A stretch of DNA of 45,834 nt from Sulfurimonas sp. RIFCSPLOWO2_12_36_12 (GCA_001829675.1 MIBZ01000045.1:1-45834); one strand, 5' to 3'. Shown: positions 26,740 through 35,527, numbered from the stretch's first letter. Made by a program: numbers and translations. The notes: generated by a model not told the origin, from the letters alone.

Positions 26740-27274
26740 CAACTTCTCCAAACATCGCCGCATTTAGAGATGCGTCAAAAAGGCGGTAAAGTTGCAGTAA
26801 TTTTATGTCTAATGCTTTATCGTAAGATTTTAGATTGAATGCGTTTAAATAATCCTCATCAAAAATCCAAAAATAACTTGTATCTTTTCTTTTGGCTATG
26901 TCGGCTCTCTTGTCATTGCCTCTGCCGATGTACCAAAAAAAGTACTCATCTTTATGTGCCAAAGATATCATATCTTCAACCACATCAATCATCTCTCCGC
27001 CACTGACGCTGTTGTAGTGCTTATACATACTGTCTATGCTTATTATTGGAAGCAGTGGACGATCCATCTTTGAAGAGTTTAAAAAGTCAAGAATATATGT
27101 CTCAAGCCATTTTCTCTTCTCATCGGTAATGAGGATAATCGTTTTACCGTCTAGTATCTGTTCCAGCGCTTGAGATGTTGTCGTTGTCCAGTCGAAGCGC
27201 TGCTCTTCCAGCCAACTAAAACAACCGCCCTCTTCTCTGATGGCATCCAAGCTCCATTGAGCAAATTCCTGCAT
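26726..27274 (-). CDS. hobA: DnaA-binding initiation regulator HobA
   Basis: In Helicobacter pylori HobA forms a tetramer that binds DnaA domain I and organises DnaA at the replication origin, a structural counterpart of DiaA. The 182-residue protein matches that family by length and by blocks I recall: RPLLPIISID, FFWYIGRG, YFWIFDED and the C-terminal DIKLLQLYRLFDASLNAAMF. The gene begins four bases after lysC and overlaps holB by 14 bases. Its place beside holB puts two replication proteins in one operon with lysine and folate genes. Confidence 0.88.
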   Translation of the reverse strand: MQEFAQWSLDAIREEGGCFSWLEEQRFDWTTTTSQALEQILDGKTIILITDEKRKWLETYILDFLNSSKMDRPLLPIISIDSMYKHYNSVSGGEMIDVVEDMISLAHKDEYFFWYIGRGNDKRADIAKRKDTSYFWIFDEDYLNAFNLKSYDKALDIKLLQLYRLFDASLNAAMFGEVDVSV

Positions 27275-27278
27275 AAGA

Positions 27279-27755
27279 TTACTTATCTAACTCGTAAGCA
27301 TTGTGAAGAGCTCTAACTGCCAGCTCTGCATATTTTTCAGCTATTATCATAGATATTTTTATCTCTGAAGTTGAAATCATATTTATATTTATATTTTCGC
27401 TAGCCATTGTTGAGAATGCTTTTGCAGCAACGCCTGTATGAGATTTCATACCGACACCGACAATTGAAACTTTACAGATGTTTTCATCATAAGATACTTC
27501 GTCAACCTCAGACTCTTTTACAAAACTGTCCATTACGGCTTTAGCATCGTTTAAATCACTAACAGGAACTGTAAAATCTATATTTGCTTTGCCGTCATGC
27601 CCTACATTTTGAATAATCATATCGATATTTACATTGTTGTCTGAGAGTTTAGTAAATATATCCGACGCTATTCCCGGTCTGTCTTTTACTCCTACCAATG
27701 ATACGCGAGCCTGATTTTTATCCAACGCAATTCCACTTACTAACGGTTTTTCCAT
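27279..27755 (-). CDS. Candidate aspartokinase beta subunit from an internal start
   Basis: Within lysC and in its frame, ATG at 27755 is preceded by a clear Shine-Dalgarno sequence, AAGGAAG, eight bases upstream. The product would be 158 residues starting MEKPLVSGIALDK and would contain both regulatory ACT domains without the kinase domain. Bacillus and Corynebacterium aspartokinases make such a beta subunit from an internal start at the same place; the Corynebacterium beta begins MEEAVLTGVATDK as I recall it. The proposal here is from sequence only. Confidence 0.6.
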   Translation of the reverse strand: MEKPLVSGIALDKNQARVSLVGVKDRPGIASDIFTKLSDNNVNIDMIIQNVGHDGKANIDFTVPVSDLNDAKAVMDSFVKESEVDEVSYDENICKVSIVGVGMKSHTGVAAKAFSTMASENININMISTSEIKISMIIAEKYAELAVRALHNAYELDK

Positions 27756-28490
27756 GATATTTTCTTCCTTAGTTATTAATGTTCCCTCTTCATCTGAAAA
27801 GCTTGTTCTTGTTACTAGATTTACATTTAATTTTTTTGCTAATTCTACCGAGCGGTTTTGAAGTACTTTTGCACCTAAACTTGCCAATTCCAACATCTCA
27901 TCATAAGAGATATGTTCTAATTTTTTTGCTTTTGGCTCAATGCGCGGGTCAGTTGTAAAAATTCCGCTGACATCCGTGTATATTTCACACAAATCAGCTT
28001 TAATCGCTCCGGCGATTGCAACAGCGCTTAAATCACTTCCTCCGCGACCAAGCGTAGTTACATTTCCATCTTGAGACACACCCTGAAAACCTGCAACTAC
28101 CACTATTTTGCCCTCTGCTATGGCTTCATTCATGGCAATAGGATTTATTACCTCTATACGGGCTTTTGTATGGATATTGTCGGTGACTATGCCTGCTTTT
28201 CTTCCTGTCATTGATACCGCAGGAAACCCCATCTCACTCAAAGCAATTGCCAAAAGAGAAGCAGTTACCCTCTCTCCGGAGCTAAGAAGCATATCAACCT
28301 CTGCGCGAGAGGGATTTTTTGAAAAGTGTTCAGCGTAAGCGACAAGCTTATTTGTCTCTCCGCTCATAGCTGAAACTACGACTACAACATCATTTCCGGC
28401 TTTTTTTGTTTTTACTACCCGATTTGCCACATTTTGTATGCGCTCCAAATCACCGACGCTTGTTCCGCCAAATTTTTGAACTATTAACAT
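27279..28490 (-). CDS. lysC: Aspartokinase
   Basis: Phosphorylates aspartate at the entry to lysine (diaminopimelate), threonine and methionine synthesis; diaminopimelate also feeds the cell wall. The 403-residue protein has KFGGTSV (6-12), the kinase core with GFQGVSQDGNVTTLGRGGSDLSAVAIA, and two C-terminal ACT domains (VGVKDRPGIASDIFTKL and VGVGMKSHTGVAAKAF) that sense end products. Length and domain order fit the alpha-beta class. The ATG follows the rppH stop directly (TAG then ATG). An internal start inside the gene may yield a separate regulatory subunit. Confidence 0.96.
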   Translation of the reverse strand: MLIVQKFGGTSVGDLERIQNVANRVVKTKKAGNDVVVVVSAMSGETNKLVAYAEHFSKNPSRAEVDMLLSSGERVTASLLAIALSEMGFPAVSMTGRKAGIVTDNIHTKARIEVINPIAMNEAIAEGKIVVVAGFQGVSQDGNVTTLGRGGSDLSAVAIAGAIKADLCEIYTDVSGIFTTDPRIEPKAKKLEHISYDEMLELASLGAKVLQNRSVELAKKLNVNLVTRTSFSDEEGTLITKEENIMEKPLVSGIALDKNQARVSLVGVKDRPGIASDIFTKLSDNNVNIDMIIQNVGHDGKANIDFTVPVSDLNDAKAVMDSFVKESEVDEVSYDENICKVSIVGVGMKSHTGVAAKAFSTMASENININMISTSEIKISMIIAEKYAELAVRALHNAYELDK

Positions 28491-28961
28491 CTACAATAAT
28501 CCCTCTTTTTTGAAATAATTTATCACACTCTCATAAACATCTTTTTTAAAACTGGCACTCAAATATAAAACTTCATCTGCAGTTACAAATTTATAGTCAC
28601 AAAACTCAGGTTTTTCGGTTTCTATATTTATTATTGCATTCTCTTGCAGCTTAACCAAAAAATATCTTTGTGTCTGCCCGATAAAAGGTCTCATAGTCTC
28701 TGCAATTCTTGGAGGAAAATCATAAGATATCCACTCAGGAAACTCAGCTATAACCTCAACTTCATCAGTACCTATCTCTTCTAAAAGTTCACGAAAAAGA
28801 GCCTCTTTGACCTCTTCTCCTTCATCTATCCCGCCTTGAGGAAATTGCCAAACATCGAGCAAATCATTTCTCTGAGCTAAAAAAATCTCTTTTTTACTTG
28901 GATAGTTGTTTGAAACTATTATCATCGCGACATTAGGGCGGTATAAATCTTTTTTACTCAT
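28491..28961 (-). CDS. rppH: RNA pyrophosphohydrolase (Nudix)
   Basis: Removes pyrophosphate from the 5' triphosphate end of mRNA, starting decay by RNase E or J type enzymes. The 156-residue Nudix protein has a complete box from G43 to G64 (GGIDEGEEVKEALFRELLEEIG), with E49, R57, E58, E61 and E62 in the pattern GX5EX7REUXEEXG. The RPNVAMIIVS start and VWQFPQGG are typical of RppH. It is first in the rppH-lysC-hobA-holB-folP cluster. A minus-strand TATAAT at 28994-28989 gives a leader of about 20 bases. Confidence 0.9.
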   Translation of the reverse strand: MSKKDLYRPNVAMIIVSNNYPSKKEIFLAQRNDLLDVWQFPQGGIDEGEEVKEALFRELLEEIGTDEVEVIAEFPEWISYDFPPRIAETMRPFIGQTQRYFLVKLQENAIINIETEKPEFCDYKFVTADEVLYLSASFKKDVYESVINYFKKEGLL

Positions 28962-28988
28962 AATTTCACTTCATATAATATTGATGCG

Positions 28989-28994
28989 ATTATA
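28989..28994 (-). promoter_or_regulatory. Candidate -10 for the rppH-lysC-hobA operon
   Basis: Plus-strand ATTATA reads TATAAT on the minus strand. Predicted start near 28982, about 21 bases before the rppH ATG. No clear -35. Confidence 0.4.
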
Positions 28995-29039
28995 CAAAAG
29001 ATGCTATTAAAATAAACTAATATTGAGTTAAATATTATT

Positions 29040-29061
29040 TATAATGTGTTACAATTGTGAC
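29040..29061 (+). promoter_or_regulatory. Candidate promoter and operator for the PAS-chemoreceptor pair
   Basis: TATAAT at 29040-29045 is followed by GTTACAATTGTGAC (29048-29061), a near-perfect 14-base dyad (GTnACA-ATTGTnAC) sitting over the expected start point. A dimeric repressor bound there would block initiation. The regulator is not identified. Confidence 0.35.
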
Positions 29062-29083
29062 ATTTTTAAAAAAAGAGAAATAA

Positions 29084-29467
29084 ATGAAAGAGTATGTTTT
29101 AAAGAGTGATGATTTTTTAGTGTCACAAACAGATGCAAAAGGCATTATACTTTTTGCCAATGATGATTTTTGTAAAATTGCCGGATACGCTATTGAAGAG
29201 CTGGTTGGCAAGCCTCACAGCATTGTTCGCCACAGAGATATGCCAAAAGTTGCATTTAAAGATTTATGGGATACCGTAAAGAGCGGCAAAATCTGGAGCG
29301 GCTATGTAAAAAACAGCACTAAAGACGGCGGTTTTTACTGGGTTTATGCGACGGTGTATCCGATGTATGATGAGACCAGAAAAGAGCAGACATATATTTC
29401 ATGCAGAAGAAAACCATCAACTCAAGAGATTCAAGAAGCTCAAGAGTTATATAAAACATTAAGATAG
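29084..29467 (+). CDS. Aer/CetB-like PAS sensor
   Basis: Single PAS domain of 127 residues without membrane segments. It carries the FAD-type PAS signature of Aer and Cet[82 protein letters not shown]. In Campylobacter jejuni the soluble PAS protein CetB senses redox state through FAD and passes the signal to the receptor CetA. The chemoreceptor gene begins nine bases downstream, matching that split arrangement. FAD binding is inferred from the family. Confidence 0.83.
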   Translation: MKEYVLKSDDFLVSQTDAKGIILFANDDFCKIAGYAIEELVGKPHSIVRHRDMPKVAFKDLWDTVKSGKIWSGYVKNSTKDGGFYWVYATVYPMYDETRKEQTYISCRRKPSTQEIQEAQELYKTLR

Positions 29468-29475
29468 GATTTAAT

Positions 29476-30606
29476 ATGAATAATATACAGAGCAAAGCTT
29501 CTTTAGTAAGCAACATTATCTTGGCGGTTGTTTTTGCAATTTTAATCGCTTCATTTTTTTTAAGTGACTCAAACATACTGCACACATTACTAGCTCTTGT
29601 TGCTCTTGGAGCAGTTGTGGCTACACAAATAATCTCTTCAAAAAAATCTCCGCAAATCAGCAAAATTATTGCTGAATTTGAGGAGCTTGTTGAGTTTAAA
29701 AGAAATAAAATCACTATAAACGAGTCGACTACAGATGAGCTTTTAAAAGAGATTAACGGTGTTGTAGCCAAATATAACAAAACTATTTTGGATGATACAA
29801 AAGTTGCCGGAGAGATGGTTCTTCTTACAGATAAAGTTTCAAAAGGTCACTACTCATGCAGAGTGCAGGCAGATTCAAAAACTCCATATGTGCATGTACT
29901 TAGAAACTCTCTTAACAACATGCTGGGCTCTAGTGAAAAAAACATAGATAACGCAATCCATACACTTCAAAAATTTTCACAAGGCTCATTTTCTACAAGA
30001 AGCGAAATAACCGTAGAAGCTAAAATGGCTGAGCTGTTAACAAATATAAACTCACTCGGTCAAGCGCTTGAAGATATGGAAAAAGAGAACAAAGAACATC
30101 AAGACACCATAGTTGAATCTTCAAGCAAACTCAACGAAACAATCTCAAAAATTACTCACACTACGATAAAAGAGTTAAAAAATATGATTGGCACTGCTGT
30201 CGAGAGAATTCACAATGTTTCCCAAAAAGAGAATGAGATGGTTAACAACCTTCAAACTCTGGTGATTAATGCAAATGAGACAAAAACAATTTTAGCAACA
30301 ATAGGCGATATAGCTGAACAGACAAATCTTTTGGCACTAAATGCGGCAATAGAAGCGGCAAGAGCAGGTGAACACGGAAGAGGATTTGCGGTTGTTGCCG
30401 ATGAAGTTCGCAAGCTTGCCGAGAGAACTCAAAAAAGTTTGGCTGAGACTTCGGCTACTACAAATGTTTTGATTCAATCTATCTCTGAGAGTTCTGATGC
30501 GCTAAACAAAAATGCCGATGAAGTTAATGATATTTCTGATGAAATCAGCTTGATTAGCAACAAAATGGATGAAATTATCAATACGCTAAATAATCTCTCA
30601 AAATAG
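29476..30606 (+). CDS. CetA-like methyl-accepting chemotaxis protein
   Basis: The 376-residue receptor has two closely spaced membrane helices (about 10-29 and 35-53) and almost no periplasmic part, so it cannot bind an external ligand by a usual sensor domain. A HAMP-like and coiled-coil region (about 75-215) precedes the signalling tip [44 protein letters not shown] (about 274-318), which contacts CheA and CheW. It presumably takes its input from the PAS protein encoded just upstream, together forming a two-protein energy-taxis receptor. Confidence 0.87.
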   Translation: MNNIQSKASLVSNIILAVVFAILIASFFLSDSNILHTLLALVALGAVVATQIISSKKSPQISKIIAEFEELVEFKRNKITINESTTDELLKEINGVVAKYNKTILDDTKVAGEMVLLTDKVSKGHYSCRVQADSKTPYVHVLRNSLNNMLGSSEKNIDNAIHTLQKFSQGSFSTRSEITVEAKMAELLTNINSLGQALEDMEKENKEHQDTIVESSSKLNETISKITHTTIKELKNMIGTAVERIHNVSQKENEMVNNLQTLVINANETKTILATIGDIAEQTNLLALNAAIEAARAGEHGRGFAVVADEVRKLAERTQKSLAETSATTNVLIQSISESSDALNKNADEVNDISDEISLISNKMDEIINTLNNLSK

Positions 30607-30614
30607 TAAAAGCT

Positions 30615-30651
30615 ACGCTGATATTTTATACAAGATTATAAAATTCAGCGT
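30615..30651. terminator. Bidirectional hairpin between convergent genes
   Basis: ACGCTGA-T-ATTTTAT (30615-30629) pairs with ATAAAAT-TCAGCGT (30638-30651): 14 bp with one bulged base and an 8-base loop. It lies between the chemoreceptor and the convergent EAL gene, overlapping the latter's last codons. T-runs are poor on both sides, so termination efficiency is uncertain. Confidence 0.45.
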
Positions 30652-32008
30652 CTCTCGGCTCACCGTAATAGTAGCCTTGTATATAATCTACGCCTAACTC
30701 TTTAACACAATCCGAGAGCTCTTTTGAACTCACAAACTCTGCAATGGTTTTTATATTTATATTTTTTGCAAAATGAATAAGTCCTTGAATCATCAATCTT
30801 GCTTTTTCATCACTAAGCAATTTTGTTATCAGCAAGCCGTCAATCTTGATAAAATCAATATTTAACTTTATTATGTTTGTAAAATTTGAGTAGCCGGACC
30901 CAAAATCATCTATTGAGATTTTACATCCGTACTCCTTAATCATTAAAATAAAATTCTCAACCACTTCATAATCGTCAATCTCTTCGGTTTCAACTATCTC
31001 AAAAGTGATTCTATCTCCGCCATACTTCTCAAGCCTATTTTTTATATACTCAAGCATCGTTTTTGACTTTATGTTTTCATAGGTCAGATTCATAGATATT
31101 TCTGCGGAAGTTTTATCATAAATATTAAAAACTTTTTGCATCATCTGTCTTGTAAAAAATTCAAAGGTTTTATCCTCTAGCGCTACATTTAAAAAGTGAT
31201 AAGGGGCTACTATTGTGCCATCTGGAAGCAACAATCGGGCAAGTGCCTCATATTTCATTACCGAATCGTCTCTTGAGTCAATTATAGGCTGAAAGTATGG
31301 AACAACATACCCCTCATGCAAAGCATCTTTATAGACTTTATGCTTATTTAGCGTCATCTTTTTTAGAATAGTACATTTTGGAGGGTTGTCATATATCTTA
31401 TAGTTCTCTTTTGATATCATTGCATCTTGAAGAGCGACATTTGCCGTATGGTGAAGATGTTCAGCTCCATAGGCAACTCCGGCTGTAAAATTGGTTATTA
31501 TATCTTCTCCGTCATCACCGCAGTATGTACAGCTCTCCATGTTGTTAAAAATAGAAAACTGCAAAATTGAGAGATATTTGTCAAAAAATATTCTCTCTCT
31601 TACAAGAATTGCGAATTTTTGAAGATTTATACTATATAGAGAAGCCTCTGTTTCTTTAACAAGATGATTTAACTTTTCGCTCTTGTCAACAATGACTTTT
31701 TTTGCAATTTCAAAACCGTAAAGCTGTTTTATTGCTTCTATCTGGTTCATATGAATTATAATCAGCATGGCTTCATTTTTCAGATGAGAGATGTCTCTCA
31801 TTAGAGATTCTCTGTTTGGAAGGTTTGTCACTTTTTCTATTTTTTTAAGATTTAAACCGTTATGCGTAATTTCACTGCAATTTAAAATATTATCAAAAGC
31901 CGAAGCTATAAAACTCTTCTGCTCTTCGTCACCTACGGCATATAGCTTTTCTAACTCTGCTAAACACTCACTGACTTTATCTAAATTATTCAAAAGCACA
32001 CTACCCAT
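30626..32008 (-). CDS. EAL-domain protein with degenerate GGDEF
   Basis: Predicted cytoplasmic 460-residue cyclic-di-GMP phosphodiesterase. Residues about 45-195 align with a GGDEF fold (VTNLPNRESLMRDI), but the active GGDEF is replaced by INLQKFAIL in SLYSINLQKFAILVR, so cyclase activity is unlikely. The EAL domain looks active: VPYFQPIIDSRDDSVMKYEALARL, ISMNLTYENI, TFEIVETEEIDD, SIDDFGSGYSNF and FIKIDGLLI. It resembles the EAL domain encoded at 15724-17646 closely, suggesting common descent. The start at 32008 has no strong Shine-Dalgarno; a GTG three codons in is an alternative. It is convergent with the chemoreceptor and divergent from the hemW-like gene. Confidence 0.85.
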   Translation of the reverse strand: MGSVLLNNLDKVSECLAELEKLYAVGDEEQKSFIASAFDNILNCSEITHNGLNLKKIEKVTNLPNRESLMRDISHLKNEAMLIIIHMNQIEAIKQLYGFEIAKKVIVDKSEKLNHLVKETEASLYSINLQKFAILVRERIFFDKYLSILQFSIFNNMESCTYCGDDGEDIITNFTAGVAYGAEHLHHTANVALQDAMISKENYKIYDNPPKCTILKKMTLNKHKVYKDALHEGYVVPYFQPIIDSRDDSVMKYEALARLLLPDGTIVAPYHFLNVALEDKTFEFFTRQMMQKVFNIYDKTSAEISMNLTYENIKSKTMLEYIKNRLEKYGGDRITFEIVETEEIDDYEVVENFILMIKEYGCKISIDDFGSGYSNFTNIIKLNIDFIKIDGLLITKLLSDEKARLMIQGLIHFAKNINIKTIAEFVSSKELSDCVKELGVDYIQGYYYGEPRDAEFYNLV

Positions 32009-32116
32009 AAATTAAATTGACATAACTTTATCACATATAACTTTAATTAATATTAACCAAGTTAATTAAAAAGAAAAATATAGCTATAATGCCACTTTTA
32101 GAGCAGGAGAGCAGAT

Positions 32117-33169
32117 TTGTTACTTTACATTCATATCCCTTTTTGTGACTCCAAGTGCTCCTACTGCGCCTTTAACTCCTATGTGGATAAGTTTCATTTA
32201 AAAGAGCACTACATGGATGCTTTGCTAATCCAGCTTGAGTTTGAGCTAAAGAGGTTTAATGTTGCTCCCAAAATGATAGAGTCGCTCTTTATCGGCGGCG
32301 GAACTCCATCTACCGTCTCGCCAAAACTGTATGAAAAAATTTTTGAGATGTTAAAACCGTATCTGGGCGAAAATATCGAGATAACAAGTGAAGCAAACCC
32401 TAACAGTGCCACGAAAGAGTGGCTTAGCGGAATGTTTAATCTTGGAGTAAACCGCATAAGTTTTGGAGTTCAGAGCTTTAACAAAGATAAACTTAAACTT
32501 TTAAATCGTGCTCACACGGCTCTTCAAGCAAAAGAGGCAATTTTAAATGCAAAAAAAATAGGATTTGAAAATTTATCTCTAGATTTGATTTATGCAACAT
32601 TTGGCGATACAAAAGAGCTTTTAGATAGCGACATTCAAACTGCTTTTTCTCTGCCTATAAACCACTTAAGCGCTTATGCTCTTACCATCGAAGAGGGTAC
32701 ACCGTTTGAGTTAAAACCTCATATGTCAAAAGAAAAAATTACACTTACCTCATGGCTCTTTAAAAAAATAACTGATTTTGGTTTTAAACAGTATGAGATA
32801 AGCAACTTTGGCTCTTATAGAAGCAGACATAACCTTGGCTATTGGGAGTACAAAGATTACATAGGTTTAGGCAGCGGAGCCGTCGGCAAACTAAACCTAG
32901 AGAGATACTATCCGACAAACAGCGTTGAAGAGTACATAAACAATCCGCTCAATATCAAAATAGAATCGCTTACCCCTGAAGATAAAAAGATGGAACAGAT
33001 TTTTTTAGGGCTGCGTTCTTGTGTCGGAGTACCAAAAACTATTTTAAATAAAGATGAGTTAAAAAAGGCAGAGCTTTTGGTTAAAGAAAAAAAATTAATA
33101 ATAAAAAATGATACTTTTTATAACAACAACTATCTTTTAGCAGATGAGATTGCACTCTTTATATCATAA
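32117..33169 (+). CDS. hemW: HemW-like radical SAM protein
   Basis: Member of the coproporphyrinogen oxidase-like radical SAM group; HemW is now thought to be a haem chaperone rather than the oxygen-independent oxidase HemN. The 350-residue protein begins LLYIHIPFCDSKCSYCAF, with the 4Fe-4S ligands C10, C14 and C17. It also has IGGGTPST, EANPNS, RISFGVQSFN and YEISNFG, all typical of HemW. It lacks the fourth HemN cysteine context (CxxxCxxCxC). The start is TTG at 32117, seven bases after AGGAG. TATAAT at 32086-32091 is a likely -10. Confidence 0.88.
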   Translation: MLLYIHIPFCDSKCSYCAFNSYVDKFHLKEHYMDALLIQLEFELKRFNVAPKMIESLFIGGGTPSTVSPKLYEKIFEMLKPYLGENIEITSEANPNSATKEWLSGMFNLGVNRISFGVQSFNKDKLKLLNRAHTALQAKEAILNAKKIGFENLSLDLIYATFGDTKELLDSDIQTAFSLPINHLSAYALTIEEGTPFELKPHMSKEKITLTSWLFKKITDFGFKQYEISNFGSYRSRHNLGYWEYKDYIGLGSGAVGKLNLERYYPTNSVEEYINNPLNIKIESLTPEDKKMEQIFLGLRSCVGVPKTILNKDELKKAELLVKEKKLIIKNDTFYNNNYLLADEIALFIS

Positions 33170-33221
33170 ATTAATTATTTTTTAGTTAAAATCTCCGTTC
33201 ATTATAATTTAAGGATTTTTT

Positions 33222-33647
33222 ATGTTTGGTATGGGTTTTACTGAAATACTTGTCATCGCCGTAATTGCTATTTTATTTCTTGGTCCGGATAAACTTCCAA
33301 GCACAATGGTTCAAATAGCAAAGTTTTTTAAAAGCACTAAAGAAGTTATTGGCAATATGAAAGATAGTTTTGAAGAAGAGATGAATGTCAAAAGCATGAA
33401 AGAAGAAGCTTTGGCATACAAAAAAGAGCTTACAGATGCTACAAACCAAGTAAGAAGTGCAACAGACATTAAAAAAATGGCAGCAAAACTTACAACACTA
33501 GAAGATGACTCTTTTTCGTATGAGGAGCTGTTTGATGGACCAAAACAGACAATCAAACCGGAAAACAAGCCCCAAGAGGTAACATTTAAAAAGAGCGATA
33601 CCGTGCAGCCAGCAAAAAAAATAGAAGAAGACTCTAAAAATGTTTGA
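33222..33647 (+). CDS. tatB: Sec-independent translocase protein TatB
   Basis: Part of the TatBC receptor for folded, twin-arginine precursors. The 141-residue protein has one N-terminal membrane helix in MFGMGFTEILVIAVIAILFLGPDKLP, with the TatB-typical E8 and the glycine-proline hinge. An amphipathic helix and a charged tail follow. The length and E8 favour TatB over TatA. It overlaps tatC by eight bases. No tatA is in this window. TATAAT at 33203-33208 may be its own -10. Confidence 0.88.
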   Translation: MFGMGFTEILVIAVIAILFLGPDKLPSTMVQIAKFFKSTKEVIGNMKDSFEEEMNVKSMKEEALAYKKELTDATNQVRSATDIKKMAAKLTTLEDDSFSYEELFDGPKQTIKPENKPQEVTFKKSDTVQPAKKIEEDSKNV

Positions 33648-34443
33648 TGAGATAAGACCGCACTTAATTGAACTAAGAAAAAGGTTGGCAATATCTGTCG
33701 GCACTCTTATTGTAATGTTTTTTGTTATGTTCTACTTCCACGAACCGCTTTTGGCATGGATAGTCGCACCTTTAAAAACAGCTCTTCTGGAAGTTGGTAA
33801 AATTTCCGTTAACGCCGCTGAAGGAATGGTTACGACAAATCAAGTCGGCGGAGCATTTTTTGTAGCCCTTAAAGTCTCATTTTTTGCAGCAATCCTAGGT
33901 TCTATGCCTATCATTCTTGCTCAAATATGGGCATTTATAGCTCCGGCGCTCTATGCGAACGAGAAAAAAATGGTTATCCCTTTTATTCTCGGCGGAACAA
34001 TAATGTTTGCTGTGGGCGTCTTGTTTGCCTACTATTTTGTTACTCCTCTGGGGTTTGCGTTTCTCATAGAATTCGGTAGTTTTAAATTTACTCCGCTTAT
34101 AAATATAGAAGAGTATGTCGGCTTTTTTACAAAGATTTTATTTGGTTTTGGAATTGCTTTTGAACTGCCTGTTTTTGCCTATACTTTGGCGCTTCTTGGT
34201 ATGATAAACGATAGAAATATGATAGATTTTTTTAGATATGCTATTGTAATTATTTTTATAGTTGCGGCAATTCTTACTCCTCCTGATGTTTTAACTCAGC
34301 TTCTTATGGCAATTCCGTTGATTTTTCTATATGCCGTCTCCATCTTAATCGTTAGAGCCGTAAATCCTGCCCCTCCGCTTGAAGAAGAAGCTGATGATGA
34401 AGATGAAGAGATTGATAACGATATCAAAAAAATAGAGAGTTAA
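33640..34443 (+). CDS. tatC: Sec-independent translocase protein TatC
   Basis: Six-helix inner-membrane receptor that binds the twin-arginine signal. The 267-residue protein starts MFDEIRPHLIELRKRL, the conserved cytoplasmic N terminus. It contains QIWAFIAPALYANEKK and FGIAFELPVFAYTLALLGMI, both strong family blocks, and ends in an acidic tail (EEEADDEDEEIDNDIKK). Length is normal. It is coupled to tatB by overlap and followed after one base by queA. Sulfur-oxidising and respiratory enzymes with folded cofactors are likely clients. Confidence 0.95.
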   Translation: MFDEIRPHLIELRKRLAISVGTLIVMFFVMFYFHEPLLAWIVAPLKTALLEVGKISVNAAEGMVTTNQVGGAFFVALKVSFFAAILGSMPIILAQIWAFIAPALYANEKKMVIPFILGGTIMFAVGVLFAYYFVTPLGFAFLIEFGSFKFTPLINIEEYVGFFTKILFGFGIAFELPVFAYTLALLGMINDRNMIDFFRYAIVIIFIVAAILTPPDVLTQLLMAIPLIFLYAVSILIVRAVNPAPPLEEEADDEDEEIDNDIKKIES

Positions 34444-34444
34444 T

Positions 34445-35527
34445 GTGAGTGCCAATGTGCTGCTCACATCTAGCTATGATTTTACGCTTCCCCAAGAGCT
34501 CATAGCTACTCATCCCGCCTCTCCGAGAGACAGTGCAAAACTTCTTGTTTATAATAGAAACAGAGATGAAATCACGCACTCACTTTTTTCTAATCTTGAG
34601 GAGTTTATCCCTCAAAATTGCGCAATAATCTTCAATGATACAAAAGTTATAAAAGCAAGGCTTTTTGGCAAAAAAGAGAGTGGCGCAAAAATAGAGCTTT
34701 TAATCAACAAAGCCCTAAATGCTTATGATGTTAATGTATATATCAGAGGCAAAATGAAAATCGGCACAAAGATTTTCTTCGGTGAAGAGTCCAAAGATTT
34801 TGATATGAATCTAGTTGCAGAGGTAAAAGAGTTGCATGAAGACGGAAGCAGAATAGTAAATTTTTACTCATCTACTCCTAGTTCCCAAGCTCCAGCTTGG
34901 GAACTAAAAGAGAAGTTGCGTTTTGAAGAGATACTGCCAATTATAGATAAAATCGGACATGTGCCGCTTCCTCCCTACATTCAAAGAGAAGATAACAAAG
35001 AAGACGAGAGCGAGTACCAAAGCGTATTTGCACTTAAAGAGGGCGCTGTTGCGGCGCCAACCGCTTCACTCCATTTTACGCAAGAGCAGCACAAAAGAGT
35101 ATGTTCTAAATTTTCTCATGCCTTTTTAACCCTGCATGTCGGAAGCGGAACTTTTAAGCCTGTCGAGTGTGAAATAATAACAAACCATCCGATGCACTCT
35201 GAGTATTACGACATCTCTAATGAAGCAAAAGAGCTTCTAGATTCTGACATGCCAATTCTTAGCGTAGGAACTACCTCTACAAGAACGATAGAGTTTTATA
35301 CAAGAAACAAAGCATTGCAAAAAGGGGAAGCAAATATTTTCTTGCATCCAAACAACAAGCCATTAAGAGTAAACCATCTTCTTACAAATTTTCATTTGCC
35401 AAAATCAACACTTTTAATGCTTGTAGCCTCTTTTGTAGGCTTAGAAAAAGCTCAGGAGCTCTATAAAATAGCCATTGAAAACAGATATAGATTCTACTCT
35501 TACGGCGATGCGATGCTGATACTATAA
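34445..35527 (+). CDS. queA: S-adenosylmethionine:tRNA ribosyltransferase-isomerase
   Basis: Makes epoxyqueuosine in tRNA from preQ1 using the ribose of SAM. The 360-residue protein has FNDTKVIKARLFG, KIGHVPLPPYI, GAVAAPTASLHFT, LHVGSGTFKPV, GTTSTRTIE and TNFHLPKSTLLMLVASFVG. It is longer than the usual 340-350 because a palindrome (34879-34906) adds residues SSQAPAWEL (146-154), between NFYS and the conserved EKLRFEEILPIIDKIGH. I start at GTG 34445 directly after the tatC stop; a GTG four codons later is also possible, since family proteins begin close to YDFTLPQELIA. Confidence 0.94.
   Translation: MSANVLLTSSYDFTLPQELIATHPASPRDSAKLLVYNRNRDEITHSLFSNLEEFIPQNCAIIFNDTKVIKARLFGKKESGAKIELLINKALNAYDVNVYIRGKMKIGTKIFFGEESKDFDMNLVAEVKELHEDGSRIVNFYSSTPSSQAPAWELKEKLRFEEILPIIDKIGHVPLPPYIQREDNKEDESEYQSVFALKEGAVAAPTASLHFTQEQHKRVCSKFSHAFLTLHVGSGTFKPVECEIITNHPMHSEYYDISNEAKELLDSDMPILSVGTTSTRTIEFYTRNKALQKGEANIFLHPNNKPLRVNHLLTNFHLPKSTLLMLVASFVGLEKAQELYKIAIENRYRFYSYGDAMLIL
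34879..34906. repeat. Perfect palindromic element inside queA
   Basis: TAGTTCCCAAGCT (34879-34891), a two-base CC loop, then AGCTTGGGAACTA (34894-34906): a 13-bp perfect inverted repeat. Its body covers codons 146-154 exactly in phase and encodes SSQAPAWEL, which looks foreign to QueA. I recall TTCCCAAGC-CCAGCTTGGGAA palindromes as dispersed repeats in other proteobacterial genomes, some also in genes. No other copy is visible in this window. Confidence 0.75.
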
